A stretch of DNA of 64,000 nt from Leisingera sp. NJS204. Its GTDB lineage: Bacteria; Pseudomonadota; Alphaproteobacteria; Rhodobacterales; Rhodobacteraceae. The DNA lies in contig NZ_CP035417.1 of assembly GCF_004123675.1 (NCBI RefSeq), positions 3,959,501 through 4,023,500 of the forward strand, written 5' to 3'. Below the pieces are notes generated by a model, which worked only from the letters and a program-made list of their open reading frames with translations, was not told where the DNA came from and did not search any database. Each line of letters opens with the position of its first letter. Position 1 is the first letter of the stretch. The translations under genes were made by a program, and so were the position numbers. Positions 16,738 to 24,796 of the stretch are shown one piece after another.

Positions 16738-17559
16738 CTATATAGCTAGTTCCTGAATGAGAATATCTTTGAAGAGCTGAACCCTTTTGGGCTGGTGTTG
16801 CTTGTGGCGATACACAAGAAACAGCGGCAGCGGAGCATGCGGCCCATCTGGTCCGATGCCTTCTTCCATTTGTGCTGCAGCCAATGCCACTTCGCAAACC
16901 GATCGGGGAAGGTACGCTCGAGCTTGGCCGCTTGCTACAAATGCGAGAGAAAGTTGCAAGGAGCGCGTGGAAAGGCCGTTCAGCTTGTCCTTAGCTCCAA
17001 AACGTTTTGCCAAGGGCCGCAACACGGGAAGGCTGTCGTCCCCGAGCCGCCCTGGCGGGCCGACAAAGATGACTTCCGTGTCGTTCAAATGCCGCGCTAT
17101 TAGGCCGTCGCCTCCAGGCGCCCCACCCCGCAACGCCAAATCGACCCCGTCTTCAATGAAGGACGCCGGCCGGTCATCCACGTGGACTTTGACTGAGATG
17201 TCTGGATAGGTGGAGCGGAACCTGCCGGTGATCCCAGCAAACTGTGCCATCGGGAAAGCTGCCGGGATTGACACACGTACCTGCCCGGTGGCCTCTTGTG
17301 CCGCGCCAACGGCTTCGTGTGCCAGCATAAGTTCGTGCAAAGCTATCTGGCTATGCGCCAAAAATATCTGACCTTCCGCAGTCACGGCAACTGTTCGTGT
17401 CGAGCGGTCGAACAGGCGCACACCGAGTTGAGCTTCAAGTGATTTGATTCTTGTAGTCACCGTCGCGGCAGGCAGCCCGAGGCGGCGTCCAGCATCCGCG
17501 AAACTGAGGCAGTCAGCTACTTCTACAAAAGTTTCCAGAGTTCGCAGATCTGACACCAT
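16738..17559 (-). CDS. LysR-family transcriptional regulator
   Basis: This 273-residue protein has an N-terminal winged helix-turn-helix (about residues 4-61; FADAGRRLGLPAATVTTRI) and a C-terminal periplasmic-binding-like effector domain (about 90-270). It is of the AaeR/CrgA-like LysR subgroup by overall pattern. It is divergent from the metallo-beta-lactamase-fold gene across 91 bases that contain the arms GAAT-N5-ATTC (17578-17590), so it probably controls that gene. The ligand cannot be inferred. The two genes lie between decayed mobile sequences, which suggests acquisition. Confidence 0.9.
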   Translation of the reverse strand: MVSDLRTLETFVEVADCLSFADAGRRLGLPAATVTTRIKSLEAQLGVRLFDRSTRTVAVTAEGQIFLAHSQIALHELMLAHEAVGAAQEATGQVRVSIPAAFPMAQFAGITGRFRSTYPDISVKVHVDDRPASFIEDGVDLALRGGAPGGDGLIARHLNDTEVIFVGPPGRLGDDSLPVLRPLAKRFGAKDKLNGLSTRSLQLSLAFVASGQARAYLPRSVCEVALAAAQMEEGIGPDGPHAPLPLFLVYRHKQHQPKRVQLFKDILIQELAI

Positions 17560-17650
17560 TCAGATTATCCGTTTAATGAATTCAATATTCCGTTGGTTAT
17601 GTGTGGTGAGAAACTGGAATAGGTCAACGAAGAAACGCAAGGAGATGACA

Positions 17651-18556
17651 ATGCACAGAAGAGATCTACTCAAACTTGGCACGGTCGCCGCAGCAAGTGC
17701 CGCTCTCACGCCACTTTCCTCCGCAGCTGGCATTTCTGCATCTAATGTTACCGTCCGCTGGCTTGGAGGTGCCATGCTGGAACTCCGCATCGGCGATATT
17801 CGTGTTCTCACTGACCCATGTCTGGGTGACGGGACCGAGGCATTTGAGATGGGGGACCCAAATGAAATGTTCGATCTGTCCACAGGTCCGAACATCAAGA
17901 TGCACGAAAGGCTTACACCATTCCCAGGCATGGCGATGCGGGAGTACGATGTTGTGCTGCTCAGCCATGCGCACGAGGACCATTTCGACCAGAAAGCACA
18001 GGCATGGCTTGGCGCCAATGGCCCCGTTCTCTGTTCCGTTCAAGATGTAAACGCGCTCACCAAGAAGGGTTTTGCAGCTCAGGCACTGATCCACGGAGAA
18101 AACCGCGCCTTCAGGCGGGGCGATACAAAGGATTCGATTACATCTATTCCTGCAGTCCACTCGCTCAACACAGGCATTTCCGACATTCTCGGGCTTGGGA
18201 ATGGTTACTGGCTGCAAGCGACAATTCGCGGCAAGACGAGCCATATCTACTGGGCCGGAGACACTTTCATGGCAGACCCGGTGCAGGCGGCAGTTCAACA
18301 GTTTCCGGCGCCTGATATGCTGATACCTCATATTGGGGCTGTTGGTACAAATGGGACATTGGGCCAGTTGTCGATGACTGGTCATCAGGCTGTAGAATTC
18401 GCGGAACGCCTCAAAGCGGGCCTGATTTTGCCTGTTCACCACTCGACATACGCGCTCTATCAGGAACCCGTGTCCAAGATGATAGAAGCGCACGCAATTT
18501 CAGGCATTCCATCGGCGCTGAACGTTCTGCGCGAAGGATCGGCGCTAACTCTTTAA
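17651..18556 (+). CDS. Tat-exported metallo-beta-lactamase-fold hydrolase
   Basis: The 301-residue product begins with HRRDLLKLG, a twin-arginine type signal, followed by a hydrophobic stretch ending near SSAAG, so it is probably exported folded. The metal motif HxHxDH is intact (H106, H108, D110, H111), and further histidines occur in AVHSLNT and PVHHSTYALY. The pattern is closer to UlaG-like / MBL-fold hydrolases than to true beta-lactamases. ATG at 17651 was chosen because AAGGAG lies 6 bases upstream; an ATG two codons earlier overlaps that site. Substrate is unknown. It is divergent from a LysR gene. Confidence 0.85.
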   Translation: MHRRDLLKLGTVAAASAALTPLSSAAGISASNVTVRWLGGAMLELRIGDIRVLTDPCLGDGTEAFEMGDPNEMFDLSTGPNIKMHERLTPFPGMAMREYDVVLLSHAHEDHFDQKAQAWLGANGPVLCSVQDVNALTKKGFAAQALIHGENRAFRRGDTKDSITSIPAVHSLNTGISDILGLGNGYWLQATIRGKTSHIYWAGDTFMADPVQAAVQQFPAPDMLIPHIGAVGTNGTLGQLSMTGHQAVEFAERLKAGLILPVHHSTYALYQEPVSKMIEAHAISGIPSALNVLREGSALTL

Positions 18557-18920
18557 GGTTGCCTGAATTGAGTACCGCGCGGAACGAGAGCTCCGGCCCC
18601 GGTGCGGCCTTTTAGCAGATCGGACACCTCTTCAACGCTGAATACGACTGGCGGCTTCTTGGGCCGGGAAAATGCATGCACCGCTTCACACTTAGCCGTT
18701 ACGCGGGCCGACCACCCGCCCATTTACTCACTAGGGCGGTCTGCCTCACGTTCTCGTGTCTTATGGGAAGGCAATTGGAGCGGTACAGGTAGTGACCTGA
18801 TGGATCAGGTGGTTGGCATCGTACATCGGCGGCTCTTGTCTAAACCGGCGCCGTTTGCGCCTTCTACCCGCCTGGAATCAAGCCATTGATCTTTGCGGCG
18901 CATGGGCGCAGGTTCACGCC
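18557..18920. other. Intergenic stretch with a possible recombinase remnant
   Basis: This 364-base region has no supported gene. On the minus strand, 18553-18700 encodes an open run that includes RPKKPPVVFSVEEVSDLL, reminiscent of the N-terminal region of tyrosine recombinases linked to insertion elements. It has no start, no catalytic residues and ends at a stop inside the preceding gene's stop. I regard it as a possible decayed fragment at low confidence. A 95-codon plus-strand frame here has no family features. Confidence 0.3.
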
Positions 18921-19856
18921 ATGGTAAAACCCTTAACATCGCATCGACCTATGCTGGCGATTCTCCTGAAGGTGACAGCAATTGCCCTGTTCACTGCTCT
19001 GTCCGGCATCATCAAGGCGACATCCGAGCATGTGCCAGCAGGGGAAGCGGTGTTTTTCCGGTCGTTTTTTGCAATTCCAGTGATTGTGGTCTGGCTGTCC
19101 ATGCGCGGAGAATTGCGGCACGGGCTGATCACCCAAAAGCCGATGTTTCACGTGTGGCGCGGCCTTGTTGGAACGTCGGCAATGGGGATGACCTTCATGG
19201 GGCTGGCACTGCTGCCGCTGCCCGAGGTCACCGCCATCGGCTATGCCACGCCGATCTTCACCCTGATCCTGGCGGCGCTGTTATTGGGAGAGACGATCCG
19301 GTTGGTGCGGATTTCCGCAGTGGCGATCGGTTTACTGGGTGTGATGATCATGATCTGGCCGCGGCTTGGCGGGGATATGAGCGACGGCGCCATGCTGGGC
19401 GTGCTGCTGGTGGTCGGGGCGACGGTGGCCCGCGGCTTTGTGCAGATCCACATCCGCCGCATGGTGCAATCGGAACACACTGCGGCGATCGTGTTCTATT
19501 TCTCGCTGACCGCCTCTGCCCTGGCGCTGCTGACCGCGCCGTTCGGCTGGACCATGCCGGATGCGCAAACCGCCGCGCTGCTGGTCGGCGCCGGGATAGT
19601 TGGCGGGGTGGCGCAAATCCTGGTCACCTCTTCTTACCGCTTTGCGCCTGCGTCGATGCTGGCGCCCTATGACTATGCCTCAATGATTTTTGCAATCGTC
19701 ATTGGCTATGTCTGGTTCGAAGAATGGCCGACGCTGGTGATGCTGGCGGGCGCAACGCTGGTCATTGCCGGCAATGTTCTGGTGATCTGGCGCGAGCACC
19801 GGCTTGGCCTGCAGCGCGGCAAGGCTAAGCCGATGATTGATCCCAAGGGCGGATAA
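18921..19856 (+). CDS. DMT-superfamily (EamA) transporter
   Basis: This 311-residue membrane protein has about ten helices arranged as two EamA repeats. The first contains FFRSFFAIPVIVVWLSM and LPLPEVTAIGYATPIF, typical of RhaT/RarD-like carboxylate or amine exporters; the second contains ASSMLAPYDYASMIFA-like sequence and ends near VIAGNVLVIWREH. ATG at 18921 avoids a 36-codon N-terminal extension with no hydrophobic character. It probably exports a small metabolite, not identifiable here. The flanking DNA upstream is the mobile remnant region; downstream lies a small membrane protein on the other strand. Confidence 0.85.
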   Translation: MVKPLTSHRPMLAILLKVTAIALFTALSGIIKATSEHVPAGEAVFFRSFFAIPVIVVWLSMRGELRHGLITQKPMFHVWRGLVGTSAMGMTFMGLALLPLPEVTAIGYATPIFTLILAALLLGETIRLVRISAVAIGLLGVMIMIWPRLGGDMSDGAMLGVLLVVGATVARGFVQIHIRRMVQSEHTAAIVFYFSLTASALALLTAPFGWTMPDAQTAALLVGAGIVGGVAQILVTSSYRFAPASMLAPYDYASMIFAIVIGYVWFEEWPTLVMLAGATLVIAGNVLVIWREHRLGLQRGKAKPMIDPKGG

Positions 19857-19862
19857 TTGGCT

Positions 19863-20117
19863 CTAACTTGACCAAATACCTGCAATCATCGCGCCAAGCG
19901 CTACAGCATGGATCAGCATAATTGCACGGTCATTCCACAAAACGCCAACCAGGAACCATCCTGTTAGCCCGGCCAGGAACAGATAGATGTTCCAGGGATG
20001 AAGCCCCCAAGCGGTGGCAGAATAGCCAAGGATCTGTACGATGGACGCGGCCCATTTCAATAAAAAGGCCGGGTTGACCTCGGTATTTCCGGGCAGGACC
20101 TGAGCGTCAGACTGCAC
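19863..20117 (-). CDS. Small membrane protein
   Basis: The 84-residue product has two membrane helices (about residues 20-38 and 42-78) and no motif that I recognise. It starts 11 bases inside the end of the SDR gene on the same strand, suggesting coupled expression. The aromatic-rich segment (WGLHPWNIYLFLAG) is typical of membrane proteins rather than a chance frame. Proteins of this type are common and unnamed in Rhodobacteraceae. Confidence 0.65.
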   Translation of the reverse strand: MQSDAQVLPGNTEVNPAFLLKWAASIVQILGYSATAWGLHPWNIYLFLAGLTGWFLVGVLWNDRAIMLIHAVALGAMIAGIWSS

Positions 20118-20805
20118 GTGTCAGCCCCCCGTCGACACGAATGTTCTGGCCAGTGGTGTAAGCGGCATCTTCCGAAGCCAGATAGGCAATCAGCGCAGAA
20201 ATTTCACGCGAGGTGCCGTAACGGCCCATCGGAATACGGGCCTTGCGGTCCTCGGTTTCGGGCAGGCTGTCGATAAAACCCGGCAGCACATTGTTCATCC
20301 GCACGCCTTGGGCGGCGAATTTGTCGGCAAACAGTTTGGTAAAGCTCGCCAGACCGGCCCGGAACACACCGGAGGTCGGAAACAGCGGATCCGGTTCAAA
20401 CACCGCGAAGGTCGATATGTTGATGATCGATCCCTTGCCCTGTGCCACCATGATGGGTGCCACCAGGCGCGCCGGGCGGATCACGTTCATCAGGTAGAAT
20501 TCCATCCCCAGATGCCAGTCGTCATCGCTGATTTCCATGATATCACCCTTAGGGCCGTGGCCTGCGGAATTTACCAGCACATCGATGCGGCCCCAGCGTT
20601 CCATCGCCTTGTCCACCAGCGCCTGAAGTTCGCTTTGCTCCTGATTAGAGCCTGTATGCCCCACTCCACCCAACTCCTGCGCCAGGGCCTCGCCCCTGCC
20701 AGATGAAGACAGGATCGCGATTTCATATCCCTGCTCATGAAGATGGCGGGCAGCGTCTGCGCCCATGCCGCTGCCTGCAGCGGTGAAAAGTGCAACTTTG
20801 GTCAT
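20107..20805 (-). CDS. Atypical short-chain dehydrogenase/reductase-fold protein
   Basis: The 232-residue protein has the SDR fold: glycine-rich cofactor motif (TAAGSGMGADAA, residues 8-19), NSAG at 79-82 and the C-terminal IRVDGGLT. The catalytic pair YxxxK is absent: the aligned positions read S145-GVF-R149, while the upstream Ser (S131 in INISTF) is present. It may therefore be a non-catalytic or altered SDR, as seen in some 'SxxxR/NxxxR' SDR groups. It diverges from a LysR gene with a candidate LysR box between them, and its stop overlaps the small membrane gene. Confidence 0.85.
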   Translation of the reverse strand: MTKVALFTAAGSGMGADAARHLHEQGYEIAILSSSGRGEALAQELGGVGHTGSNQEQSELQALVDKAMERWGRIDVLVNSAGHGPKGDIMEISDDDWHLGMEFYLMNVIRPARLVAPIMVAQGKGSIINISTFAVFEPDPLFPTSGVFRAGLASFTKLFADKFAAQGVRMNNVLPGFIDSLPETEDRKARIPMGRYGTSREISALIAYLASEDAAYTTGQNIRVDGGLTRAV

Positions 20806-20881
20806 TCTGGAACTCCTTTTCTTGGCCCCAAGGATGTCGGTTCAATCACCGCTTGACCAATCATGTCTCATCGCGCCAGAC

Positions 20882-20894
20882 TGTAGAAAAACTA
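20882..20894. promoter_or_regulatory. Candidate LysR box (T-N11-A)
   Basis: TGTAGAAAAACTA fits the T-N11-A LysR-box pattern, with perfect arms GTAG and CTAC at 20883-20895. It lies 13 bases before the LysR ATG at 20908 and 77 bases from the divergent SDR start. It could mediate autorepression and control of the SDR gene. Evidence is sequence pattern only. Confidence 0.4.
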
Positions 20895-20907
20895 CTGGCT
20901 TACCCGG

Positions 20908-21744
20908 ATGCGCCTGCCTAACCTCAATGCCCTGCGAATGTTTGACGCCGCCGCCCGATACCTGAATTTCGGCCGGGCGGCTGAAGAGCTGCACTTGACC
21001 CAAGGCGCTGTGGCCCAGCAGGTGCGGCGGCTGGAGGCGGACCTGGGCCACAAGCTGTTCCACCGCCATGCACGCGGGCTGAGCCTGACCGACACAGGCC
21101 GCATTTACCACGCACCGGTGCGGCAGGCGCTGGCGCTAGTCCAGGACGCGACTGACAAGCTGGCCCCGGCGGTGCAGCGTGTCACCCTGTCGGTGCCGCC
21201 GTCCTTTGCCTCCAAATGGCTGGTGCCGCGGCTGCCGGAGTTCGAGGCCGCGCATCCGGATATCGACCTGCGGGTGGTGGCGGAGGAAAGCCTGACCGAT
21301 TTCAAGCGGGACGGCATCGACATCGCCATCCGCCAGGGCGGCAAACCGCAGGAAAGCGGGCTGAATTACGCCCTGCTTTCGCTGGTGGATCTGGTGGCGG
21401 TGGCCAAGGATGATACGTCTCTAAATAAGGAAAAACAGCCCGAACTGGCCGGTCTTGCGACGCAAACTCTGATCCAGGACGGGCACCGGCACTGGGACCT
21501 GCTGCTGCGGCAAGAAGGCCTGGCGGCAACAGGGCGGATCCTGCTGTTTAATCAAACCGCGCTGGCGATGGATGCCGCGATGAATGGCCAGGGCATTGCG
21601 CTGGTGCCACGGATATTCCTGGGCACCCAGCCTCTCCGGATCCTGTGGCAAGCCCCACGCCAAGGGGACCAGGGGTTTTATGTGCTTTGGCCCAGCCAGA
21701 AAGGCCGGGCCAAAGCAGTTGTCGACTGGCTGCTGCGCCAGTAA
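20908..21744 (+). CDS. LysR-family regulator (GcvA-like subgroup)
   Basis: This 278-residue protein starts LPNLNALRMFDAAARYLNF and has the winged helix-turn-helix (about residues 5-62; GRAAEELHLTQGAVAQQVRRLE). The VAQQV-type recognition helix and RLPNLNALRxF opening are typical of the GcvA/AmpR-like branch. The effector domain follows at about 90-275 (LSVPPSFASKWLVPRLPEFE). It is divergent from the SDR gene at 102 bases; that gap contains a T-N11-A site. The ligand is unknown. An ATG two codons upstream is not visible, so the start is well supported by the conserved opening. Confidence 0.92.
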   Translation: MRLPNLNALRMFDAAARYLNFGRAAEELHLTQGAVAQQVRRLEADLGHKLFHRHARGLSLTDTGRIYHAPVRQALALVQDATDKLAPAVQRVTLSVPPSFASKWLVPRLPEFEAAHPDIDLRVVAEESLTDFKRDGIDIAIRQGGKPQESGLNYALLSLVDLVAVAKDDTSLNKEKQPELAGLATQTLIQDGHRHWDLLLRQEGLAATGRILLFNQTALAMDAAMNGQGIALVPRIFLGTQPLRILWQAPRQGDQGFYVLWPSQKGRAKAVVDWLLRQ

Positions 21745-21747
21745 ATC

Positions 21748-22119
21748 TCAGGCCGAGGCCGTCTCCGCCCCTTCCGGCGCGCTGAGAGAGATCACCGCCA
21801 GAACCGCAGCCCCGTTCAACAGATAGAAGGCTGCGTCCAGCCCGGCAAAACCAAAGAGAAACGGTGCCGCCAGAAAGGTTAGACCGACAATCAGGTCAAC
21901 CGTCAGATGCAACTTGTAGGGCAGCACCCGGATCAGACCCAGGTGGTGGTCGGTCAGTACCGTCAGGACAAATGCAGCGATGCCGGTTGCCACCGACAGC
22001 CACAACGCCAGCGGGTTGCTGTCACCAAGGCCCACCAGGAACGGCAGCCCCATCAGGGCGATGGCCACAGGGTAATCGAGATAGGCATGGATGGTACGGG
22101 TCACGAAACGCAAAGGCAT
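21748..22119 (-). CDS. Four-helix membrane protein
   Basis: The 123-residue protein has about four membrane helices, with an N-terminal basic segment and repeated YP/YK-containing boundaries (LDYPVAIALMGLPFLVG and LPYKLHLTVDLIVGLT), a duplicated pattern like SPW-repeat proteins. Its function is unknown. It converges with the LysR gene, ending 3 bases after its stop. The composition and helix pattern support it as real; the name is not assignable. Confidence 0.7.
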   Translation of the reverse strand: MPLRFVTRTIHAYLDYPVAIALMGLPFLVGLGDSNPLALWLSVATGIAAFVLTVLTDHHLGLIRVLPYKLHLTVDLIVGLTFLAAPFLFGFAGLDAAFYLLNGAAVLAVISLSAPEGAETASA

Positions 22120-22262
22120 GGGTCAGATCCTTGTTACTGAGAACATCCTGGCCGCGTCCTTGGCGGCTCTGACCCCAGATTGCCTTACCCAGATCGAACG
22201 GTGAATTTCAGATCATCTCACATATATTGCAGATCGTTCAGAGATCCGGCCTTGGTTGCCGT

Positions 22263-23231
22263 TCAAGCGGCTGCATGCTGCTGCCGGTAGGCCGCCGGCG
22301 AAATCCCCACCTGCTTGCGGAACACACGGGAAAACGCTGCCTCGGAGGCATAGCCGGCAACCTCCGCAGCATCGGCAACACTCAACCCTTGCTCCGTCAG
22401 CCCCTGGCAGGCGATCTGCATCCGCCAGCCGGTCAGGTACTGCATCGGTGTCACCTCCATCTTGGCGGTGAACTCCTGGGCAAAAGCGGTGCGCGACATG
22501 CCGGCCTCGCGGGCCAGGCCTTCAACGCTCCACTCCTGTGCCGGGGATTGGTGAAACGCGGTCAGCGCCCGCGAAATCCGCGGATCGGCAAAGCCCGCCA
22601 GTGCCGAGCCGCTGGGGCTTTGATGCTCCAGATAGGCGCGGATCGCCTGGGCGAACAACACCTCTGACAGTTTCAGCGCAATCAGGTCGCCGCCTATGCG
22701 GGTGCCATGCACCTCCGAGCCGATCATCCGCAAGGTCGCCTCGATCCAGGCGCCTGCCTCCTCGCCGTAGTTCTCGATAACAATAAAGGGCGGCAACCGG
22801 TCGATCAGCATATGCCCAGTGCCGCGCCGGCCCGGCATGGCGGCAAAGGAGAAATGGCCGCAGATCAGCTGAGTATCGCGCCCCGCGCCCTCGCCGCCGT
22901 ACACCAGCACTCCGCCGCCATCGTATCCGGCCTCCTCCAGCACTTGCTCCAGCGGCAGGGCCTCCAGCGGCTGCACCTCGTTGCACAACAGCATATGCGC
23001 CGCCCCATGCGGGATCAGCACCAAATCGCCCTGTTTCAACCGCAGAGTTTCGCCGGTTGCGGGCACATGCACCTTCAGCTCGCCGCGCTGCACAAAGTGG
23101 AAGCGGGCGACGTTTTCATATGGCGGCACCTGAATCCCGAACGGCGGGGTAAAGGAGGTGCGGAAGTAAAACGTCCCTTTGAGGGAAAGCCGGGTGAGAA
23201 TATCGCTAAGCAAGTCCAACATGATGCCCAT
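22263..23231 (-). CDS. AraC-family regulator with N-terminal cupin
   Basis: This protein (322 residues from ATG 23231; another ATG at 23222 is possible) has a cupin-like N-terminal domain (about residues 20-180, including LKQGDLVLIPHGAAHMLL) and a C-terminal AraC helix-turn-helix (about 215-320; VEGLAREAGMSRTAFAQEF and VADAAEVAGYASEAAFSRVFRK, in pieces). The cupin histidines suggest a metal- or ligand-sensing domain. A DUF1330 gene follows upstream on the same strand after 69 bases. The target genes are not indicated by context. Confidence 0.9.
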   Translation of the reverse strand: MGIMLDLLSDILTRLSLKGTFYFRTSFTPPFGIQVPPYENVARFHFVQRGELKVHVPATGETLRLKQGDLVLIPHGAAHMLLCNEVQPLEALPLEQVLEEAGYDGGGVLVYGGEGAGRDTQLICGHFSFAAMPGRRGTGHMLIDRLPPFIVIENYGEEAGAWIEATLRMIGSEVHGTRIGGDLIALKLSEVLFAQAIRAYLEHQSPSGSALAGFADPRISRALTAFHQSPAQEWSVEGLAREAGMSRTAFAQEFTAKMEVTPMQYLTGWRMQIACQGLTEQGLSVADAAEVAGYASEAAFSRVFRKQVGISPAAYRQQHAAA

Positions 23232-23300
23232 GTTAGGGGTCTGGCACCCGGCGTCCATGGTTTGAGACGATCTGCAAGGGAATGTGAACGGGCGGGCAGA

Positions 23301-23594
23301 TCACGCCTCGACGATTCCGATCTGGTAATCCAGAAACGCCCGCTGCCGGATCTCTTTCAGCGCCTGGTACTCGGCGCTCTGAAACACCCGGTCCACCGCA
23401 GCCCGGTCGGGATAGCGCACAATCGTCACCATTTCCGGCAGCGCGTCTCCGATGATGGTCTCAGAAATCTCAAAACCCTGAACAATCTCCGCCCCGACTT
23501 CCTCCAGCAGCGGCTTGGTGGTTCCCAAATACATGCTCAGCGCTTCCAGATCATCCGGGTTCACCGTTGTCAGCGCAAATACCGTGACTGCCAT
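23301..23594 (-). CDS. DUF1330-family protein
   Basis: The 97-residue product begins MAVTVFALTTVN and has the small ferredoxin-like alpha/beta dabb-type pattern, with MVTIVRYPDRAAVDRVFQS and YQALKEIRQRAFLDY, which fit DUF1330. ATG at 23594 is preferred over the ATG three codons upstream because it starts directly on the first beta strand. Function is unknown. It lies between the AraC gene and ilvE and has no clear operon partner. Confidence 0.75.
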   Translation of the reverse strand: MAVTVFALTTVNPDDLEALSMYLGTTKPLLEEVGAEIVQGFEISETIIGDALPEMVTIVRYPDRAAVDRVFQSAEYQALKEIRQRAFLDYQIGIVEA

Positions 23595-23716
23595 TATCCT
23601 CACCTGCCTTTTCAGGCCCTTATCCGCTGGCCTGCTCCGCGCCCCTCGGGCGTTATGTCACCGCATTCGCTGCAAATAAACCACTGGACTGATGTTGCGG
23701 CGCCCGGGCAAAGAAA

Positions 23717-23740
23717 AACCCCCGCTTGCAGGCGGGGGTT
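23717..23740 (-). terminator. Intrinsic terminator of ilvE
   Basis: Stem CCCCCGC / GCGGGGG with a 6-base loop, extended by A-T pairs; on the minus strand it is followed by TTTTTCTTT. It lies 28 bases beyond the ilvE stop. Confidence 0.85.
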
Positions 23741-23767
23741 TCACGGAACTGCTGCTGGCAAAGGCGC

Positions 23768-24634
23768 TTAGGACCGTACCAGTTTCTCGTAATCCTCAGC
23801 AATCTCGCGGGTCAGCGCGCCGACCTCGAATTTATACGGGCCGATCTCGCCGACCGGAGTCACCTCGGCGGCGGTGCCGGTCAGCCAGCACTGTTCGAAC
23901 TCTTCCATCTCTTCCGGCTTGATGCGGCGCTCATGCACAGTGATGCCCTTGTCCTTGAGCATGCCGATCACGGTCTGGCGGGTAATGCCGTTCAGAAAGC
24001 AGTCGGCCTTGGGGGTGTGCACCTCGCCGTCCTTCACGAAAAAGATGTTGGCGCCGGTTGCTTCGGCCACATAGCCGCGCCAGTCCATGAACAGCGCGTC
24101 CGAGCAGCCCTGCGCGGTCGCTTTGTGTTTGGAAATGGTGCAGATCATGTAAAGACCTGCCGCCTTGGCATGGACCGGGATGGTTTCAGGCGACGGACGT
24201 TTCCATTCGGCAATCGCCAGCTTGGCACCCTGCATCTTGGCGTCGCCATAGTAGGCGCCCCAGCCCCAGACTGCGATCGCCATCCGCACCGGGTTGGCTG
24301 CGGAGGCCACGCCCATGTCATCGCCGGAACCGCGCCAGACAAGCGCGCGGACATAGGCGTCCTGCAGGCCGGAGGCTTTCAGGGTTTCTTCCTTGGCCGC
24401 CTCGATCTGGTCGACGGTATAGGGCATCGGCATGTCCAGCGCCTCGGCGGAAGCTATCAGGCGCTCGGAATGTTCACGGCTTTTGAAGATCTTGCCGTTG
24501 TAGGCGCGCTCACCCTCAAACACCGAGGAGGCATAATGCATCGCATGGGTCAGGATATGCACCTTTGCATCCCGCCAGTCGACCAGCCCCCCATCCATCC
24601 AGATCACACCGTCGCGGTCGTCATAACCTGCCAT
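23768..24634 (-). CDS. ilvE: Branched-chain amino acid aminotransferase
   Basis: IlvE catalyses the last step of Val, Leu and Ile synthesis with pyridoxal phosphate. ATG at 24634 was chosen with an AGGAG ribosome site; a 113-codon upstream frame extension runs through the divergent regulatory gap and is rejected. The 288 residues contain the class IV aminotransferase features: THAMHYASSVFEGER at about residues 28-42, the probable PLP lysine in HAKAAGLYM, and the EATGANIFFV and GITRQTVI motifs. It diverges from the MarR-type gene and ends at a terminator. Confidence 0.95.
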   Translation of the reverse strand: MAGYDDRDGVIWMDGGLVDWRDAKVHILTHAMHYASSVFEGERAYNGKIFKSREHSERLIASAEALDMPMPYTVDQIEAAKEETLKASGLQDAYVRALVWRGSGDDMGVASAANPVRMAIAVWGWGAYYGDAKMQGAKLAIAEWKRPSPETIPVHAKAAGLYMICTISKHKATAQGCSDALFMDWRGYVAEATGANIFFVKDGEVHTPKADCFLNGITRQTVIGMLKDKGITVHERRIKPEEMEEFEQCWLTGTAAEVTPVGEIGPYKFEVGALTREIAEDYEKLVRS

Positions 24635-24679
24635 GCCGCACTCTCCTAAAACTCTGCGGGATTTCCATTTATTGCGCAC

Positions 24680-24702
24680 ATTATGTCCGAGAGGAACATA
24701 AT
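24680..24702. promoter_or_regulatory. Perfect inverted repeat between ilvE and the MarR gene
   Basis: ATTATGT-N9-ACATAAT is a perfect 7-bp inverted repeat. It lies 46 bases from the ilvE start and 94 bases from the start of the MarR-type gene. The size fits an operator for a dimeric regulator such as the adjacent MarR protein. An A/T-rich site of this kind is unusual in this GC-rich window. Confidence 0.5.
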
Positions 24703-24796
24703 ATTGCGTCAAAGTTGGGATTCGATACATCTTCACCCTTGGAATGTCAACAACACTGACATAAACTGCATGGCAATACAGACGAGGGGGCACCGA

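Noticed and set aside
18602-18889. 95-codon plus-strand frame in the accessory patch
   Set aside because: No conserved features; the region looks like decayed mobile DNA.
18893-19672. 259-codon frame overlapping the DMT transporter
   Set aside because: Shadow frame, Arg/Ala/Gly-rich with no membrane pattern.
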